Shown here: one piece after another, positions 1 to 7,418 of the stretch
Layout: each line of letters starts with the position of its first letter
How positions within the stretch are numbered: position 1 is the first letter of the stretch
Assembly: GCA_003518475.1 (NCBI GenBank)
Contig: DOYO01000123.1
Span: 1 to 33,618 of the forward strand
Source of the DNA: Acholeplasmataceae bacterium
GTDB taxonomy: Bacteria > Bacillota_I > Bacilli_A > Acholeplasmatales > Acholeplasmataceae
Direction: 5' to 3'
Length of the DNA: 33,618 nucleotides
The notes under the pieces: generated by a model
Databases searched by the model: none
What the model was told of the DNA's origin: nothing
The model's input: only the letters and a program-made list of their open reading frames with translations
Program-made: the position numbers and the translations under genes

Positions 1-2
1 CA

Positions 3-41
3 AAAGCGTATGGAACAGACGCATATAGCTTGGTAAACTAA
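3..41 (+). pseudogene. C-terminal tail of a TnpB/OrfB-like protein (runs off the window)
   Basis: Reading from base 3 gives K-A-Y-G-T-D-A-Y-S-L-V-N followed by TAA at 39-41. The Y-G-T-D-A-Y-type tail just upstream of the terminal hairpin resembles the C-termini of IS605 OrfB/TnpB proteins. Only 12 codons are visible, so whether the gene is intact cannot be told. The call rests mostly on the adjacent element-end hairpin. Confidence 0.35.
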
Positions 42-113
42 TAGACATTAGTCTGTTTTACCCAAGAAGCTCCCACTTCTAATGAGTTTCATTAAGTGGT
101 GGGAGTAGTTCAC
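42..113 (+). ncRNA. omegaRNA-like 3' scaffold of the IS element
   Basis: TnpB proteins use an omegaRNA transcribed from the tnpB 3' end to the right end of the element, with the guide lying just beyond it. Positions 42-113 have that arrangement: a stop codon, a short stem, then a longer stem-loop ending at the element boundary. If so, the guide would be the bases after about 113, which belong to the end of the fibronectin-like gene. This is structural inference only. Confidence 0.3.
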
Positions 114-1435
114 TCTTCTCTTATGATTTGATGAAAACTATAATAATGATTGAAAGTGCTTTGACTTCTGAATCCAATTTCTATGCGATAAGGCAGATTC
201 CAGTTTTTTTGAAATGTCAGGGTTGCAGTTTTTGAATCACCCTGGGGTGTGAAACCAACCGTTCCTGAGTAAACCATGAACTCGCCAAATTCATTTTGTT
301 CATAAACATAGTAGTAGACAATTTGGAAGTTGTGGCTGGGATCCGTCAGGCTGACATCGACTTGATAGGTATCTTGAAGTTCTTCTATGGTATAGGTATA
401 TGTAAAGCTTCCAAGTGTTCGCCATTCCAACAAATCAAGTTCAATCTTTTCTTTAACCAATGTATATGGATTTGTATATGTCGCTGAAAAGGCTAGGCTA
501 TAATCGGTTTCAGGCTTCAACTGTGAAAATTCGATTGAGATGCCTGAATGCATGGAATCAGGAGGCGCGGGAGAAACCGACTTCGTTTGAACTGTCTTTC
601 CATTCGTTTGAAGTTCAAGCGTATAGATTAAATCATCTGTTTCTATATAGCTTTGATATAATGTGAATCCTGCCGACCTGTCTGTGATTTGATCTAGGTA
701 AAGAGATGCCTCGATTGAAAAAGGTGTATGGATGTAGATTTCATCCAAACGGACAATTTCTTGATTGAGTAAGGTAGCTTCCAGGTAAACATGAATCGTT
801 GTATTAAAATTGGGAACCCCTTCAAGCAAAACCGTTTGAGCATCCCCAAAAATCTCAACAGGGATATATTCCAAAGGCTGTCCTTGTTCCTCTTCATAGA
901 TGAAAGCATAATACATAATGACCTGTTCATAATTTAAGTTTGGATCAAAGACCAATACATCTATCTCATAATCAATATAATACACTTCCAAGCCTTCAAT
1001 CATGCGGTAACCAGATATGGTTGCTCCGGATAATGGCCTGGTTGAAATGCTTACCGTATCCAGATTTTCATTTCCAAATCCCTTGTTTCCGATGATTCTC
1101 AACGTGTACTGGGTTCTGGGATTCAAGTCACCGAAGCTTCCGGCACTGCTGCCAAGGTCGATGGGACGCTCATAATACTCGAATTGATTTTCAAGAACAA
1201 TCTTCAAGCTGTCAGGATATAACGCCTGTTCTTCATCTGTCACAGAAATCTGATAAGATATCACGTTTTCAAATGCTTGAACCTGTTCAATGGATGCAAT
1301 CGGACTTGCTGGGATTGTCGTGATGACTACGATTGCAGCAGTCACGGTAACAGCAAATGAAGTCATCCAAGAGCGTAAAATCTGAATTCTCGACTTCTTA
1401 TTCTGATTGATTTTTATTTTGTTTGTATCACGCAT
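110..1435 (-). CDS. fibronectin type III-like membrane-anchored surface protein
   Basis: The protein is 441 aa, counted from the ATG at 1433-1435, which has GGAGG about 8 bases upstream. The open frame extends 35 codons further, but that part overlaps the promoter. A basic N-terminus (R2-R22) is followed by a hydrophobic segment at about residues 24-45, a signal anchor or signal peptide. The rest is beta-rich, with fibronectin-III-like strand patterns: L-x-P-x-T-x-Y-x-L-R-I followed by I-S-T-R-P-L, and later L-K-P-E-T-D-Y-S-L-A-F. I see perhaps four such domains, no catalytic motif and no LPxTG. The role is probably extracellular adhesion or scaffolding. The TGA stop lies inside the terminal TTCAC of the IS-like element at 1-113, so the C-terminus may have been cut by insertion. 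It has its own promoter and is not part of the fibre operon. Confidence 0.7.
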   Translation of the reverse strand: MRDTNKIKINQNKKSRIQILRSWMTSFAVTVTAAIVVITTIPASPIASIEQVQAFENVISYQISVTDEEQALYPDSLKIVLENQFEYYERPIDLGSSAGSFGDLNPRTQYTLRIIGNKGFGNENLDTVSISTRPLSGATISGYRMIEGLEVYYIDYEIDVLVFDPNLNYEQVIMYYAFIYEEEQGQPLEYIPVEIFGDAQTVLLEGVPNFNTTIHVYLEATLLNQEIVRLDEIYIHTPFSIEASLYLDQITDRSAGFTLYQSYIETDDLIYTLELQTNGKTVQTKSVSPAPPDSMHSGISIEFSQLKPETDYSLAFSATYTNPYTLVKEKIELDLLEWRTLGSFTYTYTIEELQDTYQVDVSLTDPSHNFQIVYYYVYEQNEFGEFMVYSGTVGFTPQGDSKTATLTFQKNWNLPYRIEIGFRSQSTFNHYYSFHQIIREE

Positions 1436-1457
1436 CGTTTGACCTCCATTTGGCTTT

Positions 1458-1486
1458 ATTGTACAACTTTTAGAAAGCATACACAA
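1458..1486 (-). promoter_or_regulatory. sigma-A promoter for the fibronectin-like gene
   Basis: On the minus strand, TTGTGT (1481-1486) and TACAAT (1458-1463) are separated by 17 bp. They lie about 22 bp upstream of the chosen start and downstream of the preceding terminator, so the gene forms its own unit. Confidence 0.55.
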
Positions 1487-1520
1487 TATAGGATATTGAA
1501 AAACTGAAAAACAAAGCATA

Positions 1521-1552
1521 AAAAATAAAAAAACCAACATGAGTTGGCTTTT
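1521..1552 (-). terminator. intrinsic terminator after the small membrane protein gene
   Basis: Stem CCAAC (1534-1538)/GTTGG (1543-1547) with loop ATGA, extended by A/T pairs, is followed on the minus strand by TTTTTTTATTTTT. It separates this gene from the fibronectin-like gene. The flanking A and T runs make it potentially bidirectional. Confidence 0.75.
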
Positions 1553-1572
1553 AACAGTTTCAAATAGACTAA

Positions 1573-2028
1573 TTATTCATTCTTCTCAAATGCCATGTGA
1601 TGGATGAAATCTCTCACCTCAGCCATTTTTTCGATGTTTCTAATAACAGATACACTTTCTTTTGTCTTAATGACGAGTGCGGAATACACCAAGAATGGTT
1701 TTGTCCAAATATTGACAGTCGCATGCACATCAAACATATCCTTAAACCGGATAAAATATTCCATTTTATCTCTTTTGTGGACGTAGACACCATCCTGATC
1801 ATATTCCATCAATATATTAGGATTCGTAATCAATATATAAAGCTGCATGACCAATGCGATGGATCCAAGGCCGAGTGCGAACAAAATGATTTTCATTTCA
1901 ATATCTATCAATTCAAATCTAAAATAATAGTAATTGAAAATAAAATAGATGATGGTTAAGATAAACACTAAGATGATGAAATTAGCTATAATCTGTTTGA
2001 TGGACTTCTTGGCAAGCTGCTCTCTCAT
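1573..2028 (-). CDS. small membrane protein with PH-like C-terminal domain
   Basis: A 151-aa protein of unknown function. After a basic N-terminus there are two predicted membrane helices, at about residues 13-33 and 44-67. A cytoplasmic beta-rich tail with V-Y-V-H-K-R and V-Y-S-A-L-V-I-K-T strands follows. That architecture resembles small bacterial proteins with two membrane segments and a PH-like (bPH2) domain, but I see no diagnostic motif. The start is supported by AAGGAG about 6 bases upstream. It has its own extended -10 promoter and its own terminator, so it is monocistronic. It lies downstream of the kinase/ECF pair but is separated from it by a terminator. Confidence 0.6.
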   Translation of the reverse strand: MREQLAKKSIKQIIANFIILVFILTIIYFIFNYYYFRFELIDIEMKIILFALGLGSIALVMQLYILITNPNILMEYDQDGVYVHKRDKMEYFIRFKDMFDVHATVNIWTKPFLVYSALVIKTKESVSVIRNIEKMAEVRDFIHHMAFEKNE

Positions 2029-2057
2029 ATGTACTCCTTTTAGATTGTTCTATATTT

Positions 2058-2066
2058 ATTATATCA
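2058..2066 (-). promoter_or_regulatory. extended -10 promoter for the small membrane protein
   Basis: On the minus strand the sequence reads TGATATAAT, a perfect -10 with the TGn extension, about 30 bp upstream of the start. No good -35 is seen. Confidence 0.5.
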
Positions 2067-2107
2067 TAAACCAAATCTGACCCATTGGAATGGTGAACCT
2101 AGGAAAG

Positions 2108-2134
2108 AAAAAGACAAAGCTTGTTTGTCTTTTT
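2108..2134 (-). terminator. intrinsic terminator of the kinase/ECF transcript
   Basis: An 11-bp perfect stem AAAAAGACAAA (2108-2118)/TTTGTCTTTTT (2124-2134) with a 5-base loop begins immediately after the kinase TAG stop. The T-rich arm serves as the terminator tail. Confidence 0.8.
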
Positions 2135-3172
2135 CTATTGAAACCGATGTGTTCGAATGATAATATCCGCCTTTTTTGCGATATCCAAATCCCTGAAATA
2201 AGTATTTTCCATCGGAATCCATTTTTTAATAAATACAAGAAGTCTTTTCCAACCATTTCTCTTATAGACACGTCTTATTTGTTCAAGATAAGTCGTTTTC
2301 ATAAATATTCTTACTTGGTAAAGTTTTTCAATGTAGGGATGCATGCTATATGCGCCTTCAATGATGGTTATCGGTTGATACGCTGTTTCAATCGGATCTG
2401 ATAACTCATGATTTTTCATATCGAGCAGCTGATGAATCGATTTTGTTTCCTGATGATAAGGATGAATCACTTCATCATTCAGCCTAGCAAAATTGATATT
2501 GCTGCCATATACTGAATATGGATCATAAGTGTTTATTACAGGCTTCATGAAATAATCGTCCATATGAAAAACATTGCAAACATAAACTGCTTTCAACCAG
2601 CTGGCAAATGTCGTTTTGCCGGATGATGCATTTCCATCTATCGCAACTAAAACTTTCTCTTTTTCTTTGTATGTTTGATCAATGCTTGATATGATGTTGA
2701 GCTTGTCTAAAAACCTTTGATGAACGATGAAATATGAGTTCGGATGATTTTTCATAAAAACATCGCTATGTTCAATCTGTTCATTTCTTCTTAAGTACCC
2801 ATCAACTAAAGAATGAAGCATGTTGAAATCTGTTGATGGTTTTACTTTTTCGATATAACTCTTAGAGTCACAAATTCTTTTTAAGAAGTCTTCTTCTGAC
2901 TGCATATTCCGATGATAGGATAATTCAGCTACTTTTTTCACGGATTCATAACTGATCCAGTAATCTCCATGTGTGATCAATTCAACTTTTGCACACTCTT
3001 TGCTGATGTATGTGATTTCACCCAGGTGCAGGGATTCAGTTGATACTGCTTCATTTATATATGGAATTTTGTTCCCAAATGACGATTCAGTTAAAAAAGT
3101 CAGAATATCAGACAATTCCAATTGCGGATAAGCTCTTAAAATGTTTGAGATCCAGATATTTTTCTTCATCAT
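2135..3172 (-). CDS. uridine-kinase-like P-loop protein with unknown N-terminal domain
   Basis: A 345-aa protein. The C-terminal half is a P-loop kinase of the uridine kinase/phosphoribulokinase type: Walker A G-N-A-S-S-G-K-T-T at residues 180-188, then F-H-M-D-D-Y-F at 202-208, the acidic motif typical of nucleoside and pantothenate-type kinases. The N-terminal ~170 residues match no family I recognise and are not the TGS/tRNA-synthetase-like domain found in some longer clostridial nucleoside kinases. The ATG overlaps the stop of the upstream ECF S-component gene (ATGA) and has no clear Shine-Dalgarno, pointing to translational coupling. That suggests it phosphorylates the imported substrate and so traps it in the cell. 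The substrate (nucleoside, vitamin or other) cannot be read from the sequence. Confidence 0.75.
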   Translation of the reverse strand: MMKKNIWISNILRAYPQLELSDILTFLTESSFGNKIPYINEAVSTESLHLGEITYISKECAKVELITHGDYWISYESVKKVAELSYHRNMQSEEDFLKRICDSKSYIEKVKPSTDFNMLHSLVDGYLRRNEQIEHSDVFMKNHPNSYFIVHQRFLDKLNIISSIDQTYKEKEKVLVAIDGNASSGKTTFASWLKAVYVCNVFHMDDYFMKPVINTYDPYSVYGSNINFARLNDEVIHPYHQETKSIHQLLDMKNHELSDPIETAYQPITIIEGAYSMHPYIEKLYQVRIFMKTTYLEQIRRVYKRNGWKRLLVFIKKWIPMENTYFRDLDIAKKADIIIRTHRFQ

Positions 3173-3705
3173 TCAAATTGAGGTATGGTATTGGTCCTAA
3201 TCAAACTCTGCAAAAACACAGGTATGAAAATAAGCTGGAAGATGATTCCAGGTATGGCATTCAAAAGCGCTCCAGCGATAAAGATTTCCAGATTGAATGG
3301 GAATCCCGCCAAAGGATAAATCAAATATGCTGCAATGCCCCAGACGATTCGACCTGCTAACATGGATAAAACAAGCGATACAATTAAATAGACGAATTTC
3401 TTAGGCAATAGCTTATAGAATAAGCCGATGAAGAATCCGTAAGCAGCCAGTTCTAGAGACATCACAACTGCGATTGGAAATAATGGAGGCATGCCAACCA
3501 GTACAGCTCTTAAAAGCGGTGTGATGAATCCGACAAGAAAACCGTATTTCCATCCGCAAATCAATCCGCACAGCAGTACAGGCACGTGCATCGGCAAGAA
3601 TCTATTGCCCAAGATTGCGATATTCCCTGTAATATAAGGTAATATAATACCTAAAGCTATAAAAAAACTAGCTAAAATCATTTGTTTCGTTTGGTTTCTA
3701 TTCAT
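3169..3705 (-). CDS. ECF transporter S component (substrate-binding membrane subunit)
   Basis: A 178-aa, very hydrophobic protein with about 5-6 membrane helices. The N-terminal M-I-L-A-S-F-F-I-A-L-G-I region, followed by L-P-M-H-V-P-V-L-L-C-G and G-F-I-T-P-L-L-R, matches the ECF_trnsprt family of S components, which capture vitamins and related small molecules and pass them to a shared EcfA/A'/T module. No EcfAAT genes are in the window, so it presumably uses a module encoded elsewhere (group II). The start has GAGG about 10 bases upstream. It overlaps the following P-loop kinase gene by 4 bases, tying the two functions together. The vitamin specificity is not recognisable by eye. Confidence 0.85.
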   Translation of the reverse strand: MNRNQTKQMILASFFIALGIILPYITGNIAILGNRFLPMHVPVLLCGLICGWKYGFLVGFITPLLRAVLVGMPPLFPIAVVMSLELAAYGFFIGLFYKLLPKKFVYLIVSLVLSMLAGRIVWGIAAYLIYPLAGFPFNLEIFIAGALLNAIPGIIFQLIFIPVFLQSLIRTNTIPQFE

Positions 3706-3744
3706 ATCTTCATCCTCTTCATTTTTTCTTCTACATGGATTAAA

Positions 3745-3784
3745 ATAAGCATTCCAAGACTTATTCGTCTTTTAGAATGCTTAT
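3745..3784 (-). terminator. terminator of the hexuronate operon
   Basis: A 10-bp stem ATAAGCATTC (3745-3754)/GAATGCTTAT (3775-3784) encloses a second AAGAC/GTCTT stem. It starts 10 bases after the larA stop. On the minus strand it is followed by only a short TTTTAAT tract, so some readthrough into the ECF gene is plausible. Confidence 0.6.
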
Positions 3785-3794
3785 GTTATTTCTA

Positions 3795-5063
3795 CTAGAA
3801 TCGGTTTTTGTCAATCCAAAGGCCTAATGCTGGATTTGGAACAAAAAATATTTCTTCTCCGTCAGGCATGATGTTCCATCCTGCGCTTAACTTTTCAGGA
3901 TTATATCTTTTTACGACTTCATCGTAATCGGCAGACTTAAAGTAGACACTGTCGATTTCTTGTTTGCTAATCTTCTTCACTGCATAAGTCACAGAAAATC
4001 TTCCATCGGAAGATCCATGAATCAAGTGTGCGGCAATGCTCATGTTCTTCTTCAATTCTTCATTGGTTTTGAATAATTCGAGCACCTTGAGACGTCCTTG
4101 GTATCCATACTTTCTGATCAATTCATCATTATATGGATCTTCACCAAATTTGGTGATGCCTGGAGCCAAGATGATTAATTCACCAGCATCCTTGATTGCC
4201 ATGCGTGTGCGGTAAACCGCCTTATTGCCTAACCAAGTGCTTTTGAACTCTTTGGGTTCAAGATAGACGATGCACTTCTTAATTCCCTTGTCCAAGAAGA
4301 TTAAATTCTTCTCTTGAGCAAGTTCAATCGCCATTTCAAAGCCCTTTCTTTCAGTGCCGATAAAGAGTCCATGCGTATGTGTTTTTCCTTGTGGAGCCGT
4401 GGTGACAGTCAAAACGAATAATATCGGTCTTTCGTTTAAGAAATGCTTCATGCCGTAATCTAAAATCTTTCTGACTGGCGTATTATCTTTACCCATCATA
4501 CGTTCCATGCCGTAAACAGCACCGAGCATATGGGATTTATTGATCACATCTCTACCACCGCATCCGACGAATAAATTCTTGGAGTGATTGGCAATTCCGA
4601 CAACTTCGTGAGGAACGACTTGTCCGATGGAAATCACCAAGTCGTAGCTTGGATCCATGATCAGCTTATTGATTTCAACCTGAATTGGAATATCCCATAA
4701 ACCGTCAGAAATTTCCAAGAGGTAATCTGAAGGAATTTCTCCCACCTTCACCACATCGGTTCTCCAATTATGGACGATGAACCTATCTAGAGGAATATCT
4801 CCAAACATTTCTTCATATTCCGCTTTCGTCATCGCTTCATGCGTACCCAAAGCAGGAAGAATGTCCACAATTACATTATCTTTAAGCAAATGATAATAGA
4901 TATTGGTAATCAGACCTGCATTCGAATAAAACCTTGTGAAATCAGGCGGAACCAATAAAACTTTTTTTAAGGATTTTCCAGCAATTGACTGTTTGACCGC
5001 TTCCTCTATTTCAAGTACAGACAAGCCCTGATTGTTTATTTCTTTAAGGTAAATTTCTTTCAT
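3795..5063 (-). CDS. LarA-family nickel-pincer racemase/epimerase, probably acting on a sugar acid
   Basis: A 422-aa LarA-family protein, the usual length. LarA enzymes use a nickel-pincer (NPN) cofactor, covalently held by a lysine, for hydride transfer at the alpha-hydroxyl carbon. The expected residues are present with LarA spacing: A-L-G-T-H75-E, V-H98-N-W, P-H152-E, S-K162-N and K-S-H178. The intervals of 10 and 16 residues around K162 equal those around K184 in the Lactobacillus enzyme (H174, K184, H200). Homologues act on lactate, malate, 2-hydroxyglutarate, phenyllactate or D-gluconate. As the last gene of an operon for tagaturonate/fructuronate/mannonate and 6-phosphogluconate enzymes, an aldonate such as gluconate/mannonate (C2 epimers) is the most sensible substrate (inference). 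AAGGAG lies 6 bases before the ATG. The NPN synthesis genes larB, larC and larE are not in this window. Confidence 0.85.
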   Translation of the reverse strand: MKEIYLKEINNQGLSVLEIEEAVKQSIAGKSLKKVLLVPPDFTRFYSNAGLITNIYYHLLKDNVIVDILPALGTHEAMTKAEYEEMFGDIPLDRFIVHNWRTDVVKVGEIPSDYLLEISDGLWDIPIQVEINKLIMDPSYDLVISIGQVVPHEVVGIANHSKNLFVGCGGRDVINKSHMLGAVYGMERMMGKDNTPVRKILDYGMKHFLNERPILFVLTVTTAPQGKTHTHGLFIGTERKGFEMAIELAQEKNLIFLDKGIKKCIVYLEPKEFKSTWLGNKAVYRTRMAIKDAGELIILAPGITKFGEDPYNDELIRKYGYQGRLKVLELFKTNEELKKNMSIAAHLIHGSSDGRFSVTYAVKKISKQEIDSVYFKSADYDEVVKRYNPEKLSAGWNIMPDGEEIFFVPNPALGLWIDKNRF

Positions 5064-5074
5064 TTCTTCTCCTT

Positions 5075-5926
5075 TTAAACGCCTGAATAGGCTGAGAATC
5101 CTCCATCAACCGGTACGACAACCCCTGTGACGAATCCGGAAGAATCATTATCTAAAAGCCAGAATAGAGTTCCTAAAAGCTCATCTGCTTCACCGAAGCG
5201 TCCCATTGGCGTGTTATTTAGAATCTTTCCGGTTCTCGGTGTTGGTGTTCCATCTGGATTAAAGAGCAAAGCTGCATTTTGCTGAGTGGAGAAAAAGCCT
5301 GGAGCGATTGCATTCACTCTGATGTTGCTTTTTGCAAAATAAACAGCGAGCCATTGTGTGAAATTGGAGATTGCAGCTTTTGCAGCGCTATATGCTGGAA
5401 TCTTGGTTAATGGTGTAAATGCATTCATCGAACTGATATTTAAAATGACAGAGCCTGGACGGTCGATCATATCGGATGCGAATATCTGTGTTGGGAGCAA
5501 TGTACCTGTGAAGTTCAGACCGAAAACGAAGTTAAAACCTTCCAAATCCAGATCAAAGAAGCTCTTATGTCCTTCTGTTTGATACTTTGGTCTGTCAAAA
5601 AATTCGTCTGATGTTGTAGCCTTGGGATTATTTCCGCCAGCTCCATTGATCAAGATATCACATTTTCCGAACTTGTTCAACACCTCTTGATGTGCTTGGT
5701 TCAAGCTTTCTTTATCCAAAACGTTTGCTTTAACGCCGATTGCTTTAAATCCTTTTTTAGTGATTTCTTCTGCTAACTGTTTTGCTTTGTCTTCAAAAAG
5801 ATCTAAAATAGCGACCTTGGCTCCGCATTCTGCGATTGCTCTGGCAAAATCACTGCCAAGCACGCCTGCACCGCCGGTAATGACGACAACTTTATTGGTA
5901 AAATTAGGTTTAAATGGTAATTTCAT
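5075..5926 (-). CDS. uxuB: SDR-family D-mannonate oxidoreductase (fructuronate reductase)
   Basis: A 283-aa classical short-chain dehydrogenase/reductase. It has the Rossmann motif T17-G-G-A-G-V-L-G24, N94-G-A-G97, the catalytic serine region N-I-S165-S, and Y179-S-A-A-K183. The R-P-K-Y region and the Q-Q-N-A-A-L-L-F-N-P-D-G-T segment after the A-P-G motif resemble Bacillus YjmF/UxuB-type enzymes, which reduce D-fructuronate to D-mannonate. That suits its place between uxaE (which makes fructuronate) and a mannonate-consuming step. D41 and D43 near the end of strand 2 suggest NAD(H). AGGAG precedes the ATG. It lies 18 bp after gnd and 11 bp before larA in one operon. A gluconate-type SDR is the main alternative. 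Confidence 0.8.
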   Translation of the reverse strand: MKLPFKPNFTNKVVVITGGAGVLGSDFARAIAECGAKVAILDLFEDKAKQLAEEITKKGFKAIGVKANVLDKESLNQAHQEVLNKFGKCDILINGAGGNNPKATTSDEFFDRPKYQTEGHKSFFDLDLEGFNFVFGLNFTGTLLPTQIFASDMIDRPGSVILNISSMNAFTPLTKIPAYSAAKAAISNFTQWLAVYFAKSNIRVNAIAPGFFSTQQNAALLFNPDGTPTPRTGKILNNTPMGRFGEADELLGTLFWLLDNDSSGFVTGVVVPVDGGFSAYSGV

Positions 5927-5944
5927 GATTGTTCTCCTATGGCG

Positions 5945-7396
5945 TTAGCCATTATATGTTGTTGACGAGGTATCCCCACCGCGTCCTGTCCAGTTGGTAT
6001 GGAAAAACTCACCGCGTGGTTTATCTGTTCTTTCATAGGTATGCGCTCCAAAGTAATCCCTTTGCGCCTGAAGCAGGTTCGCTGGTAGAGAGTGGGTCGT
6101 ATATCCATCAAAGTAATTCAGTGCGGATGACATGGCAGGCGTTGGAATGCCGTTCATGACCGCAGTAGCAATCACTTTTCTCCAGGATTCGATGAGTCCT
6201 TTGATTGTAGTTTCAAAATAGGAATCCAGAAGCATATTTTCTAACTTGGGATTCTTTTGATAGGCTGCCATGATCTTATCTAAGAAGCGTGAACGGATGA
6301 TGCATCCACCTCGCCAAATCATTGCGATTCCACTGTAATTCAAATTCCATTGATAAGTTTTCGCTGCAGCATTCATCAAATTATAGCCTTGAGCATAGGA
6401 AATAATCTTTGCTGCATAGAGCGCTTTCCTGATGTCTTCAATGAATGCTTTTCTATCTCCTTGAAAAGGTTTGATTGTTTTAGGAAATACTGAACTTGCA
6501 TGCACGCGTTCTTCCTTCATCGAAGAAATGAATCTTGCATAAACAGCTTCAGTAATCAAAGTCAAAGGAATACCTTCATCCAAGGATGTTGTTGCTGTCC
6601 ATTTGCCAGTTCCCTTTTGTCCGGCAGTATCCAAAATCTTATTGACTAAAGGACTGCCGTCCTTGTCTTTTACAGCTAGTATTTCAGAAGTGATTTGAAT
6701 CAGGTAACTGTCTAAATCGCCTTGATTCCAGTCTTTAAAGATTAATGCCATTTCATCAGCGCTCAATCCTAAAAGTTCCTTCATCAGATGATATGCTTCG
6801 GTAATCAATTGAATATCGCCATATTCAATGCCGTTATGAACCATTTTAACAAAATGACCTGCACCATTTTCACCGATCCATGCCGCACATTTGATGCCAT
6901 CGCTCGCCTCTGCGGCGATCGCTTCAAAAATTGGTTGGATCAATGGCCACGCTTTTGGAGAACCGCCTGGCATTAAGGAAGGTCCATGAAGCGCTCCTTC
7001 TTCTCCGCCTGAGACACCGCTTCCGACAAAAAGCATTTGATGATCTTCGACAAGTTGAGTTCTTTTGATGGTATCGGGATAATTGGAATTGCCACCATCG
7101 ATGATCACATCACCTTGATCTAATAATGGAATCAGCTGATCGATGACACTGTCAACCGGAGCTCCTGCACGGATCATCATCATGACCTTGCGTGGTTTTT
7201 CTATCGATTGGATGAATTCTTTAAGTGTATAGGCGCACAAAATGTTCTTATGTTTTGCGCGACCGTTTTGAAAATCAAAAACGCGCTTTTGATCAATATC
7301 AAAGGCAGCGACTGTAAATCCTTTGGACTCCATGTTCATGACAAGGTTTTCACCCATCACCGCGAGTCCAATCATTCCTATATCAGCTTTTTTCAT
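5945..7396 (-). CDS. gnd: 6-phosphogluconate dehydrogenase, decarboxylating
   Basis: The protein is 483 aa from the ATG at 7394-7396, which has GGAGG 8 bases upstream; the longer open frame overlaps the kinase gene. It oxidises 6-phosphogluconate to ribulose 5-phosphate and CO2. The family signatures are clear: G-L-A-V-M-G-E-N-L at 10-18, D-G-G-N-S at 100-104, V-S-G-G-E-E-G-A-L-H-G-P-S at 128-140, and the active-site stretch H-F-V-K184-M-V-H-N188-G-I-E191-Y192 (equivalent to K183, N187, E190, Y191 of the sheep enzyme). After strand 2 the sequence is F-D33-I-D35 rather than the N-R-T of NADP enzymes, suggesting NAD+ preference. Its place in a hexuronate operon rather than with zwf implies that it drains an aldonate. 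Confidence 0.95.
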   Translation of the reverse strand: MKKADIGMIGLAVMGENLVMNMESKGFTVAAFDIDQKRVFDFQNGRAKHKNILCAYTLKEFIQSIEKPRKVMMMIRAGAPVDSVIDQLIPLLDQGDVIIDGGNSNYPDTIKRTQLVEDHQMLFVGSGVSGGEEGALHGPSLMPGGSPKAWPLIQPIFEAIAAEASDGIKCAAWIGENGAGHFVKMVHNGIEYGDIQLITEAYHLMKELLGLSADEMALIFKDWNQGDLDSYLIQITSEILAVKDKDGSPLVNKILDTAGQKGTGKWTATTSLDEGIPLTLITEAVYARFISSMKEERVHASSVFPKTIKPFQGDRKAFIEDIRKALYAAKIISYAQGYNLMNAAAKTYQWNLNYSGIAMIWRGGCIIRSRFLDKIMAAYQKNPKLENMLLDSYFETTIKGLIESWRKVIATAVMNGIPTPAMSSALNYFDGYTTHSLPANLLQAQRDYFGAHTYERTDKPRGEFFHTNWTGRGGDTSSTTYNG

Positions 7397-7418
7397 CACT
7401 TCATCCTCCAATAATGAT

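Larger units (their letters stand above)
1..113 (+). mobile_element. right end of an IS200/IS605-type element (partial)
   Basis: The left edge has the layout of the right end of an IS200/IS605 (TnpB-bearing) element. A short open frame ends at 39-41. A small hairpin follows (AGAC/GTCT around 43-54), then a larger compound hairpin with arms CTCCCAC (70-76) and GTGGGAG (99-105) enclosing AATGA/TCATT (81-93). The sequence ends with GTAGTTCAC (105-113). A GC-rich CCCAC/GTGGGAG hairpin closing with TTCAC downstream of tnpB is, from memory, typical of these elements. The rest of the element lies outside the window, so its left end and transposase cannot be checked. The minus-strand neighbour gene stops inside the terminal TTCAC. 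Confidence 0.5.

Noticed and set aside
1436..1540. 35-codon N-terminal extension of the fibronectin-like gene
   Set aside because: It crosses the promoter (1458-1486) and a terminator; GGAGG supports the downstream ATG at 1433-1435.
110..2401. Plus-strand open frames (for example 296-487, 460-666, 1597-1959, 2090-2401)
   Set aside because: They lie antisense to well-supported minus-strand genes, lack ribosome sites and show no protein family features.
3706..3794. Vitamin riboswitch before the ECF S component
   Set aside because: The leader is under 90 nt and contains only the larA terminator hairpin; no known riboswitch core is visible.
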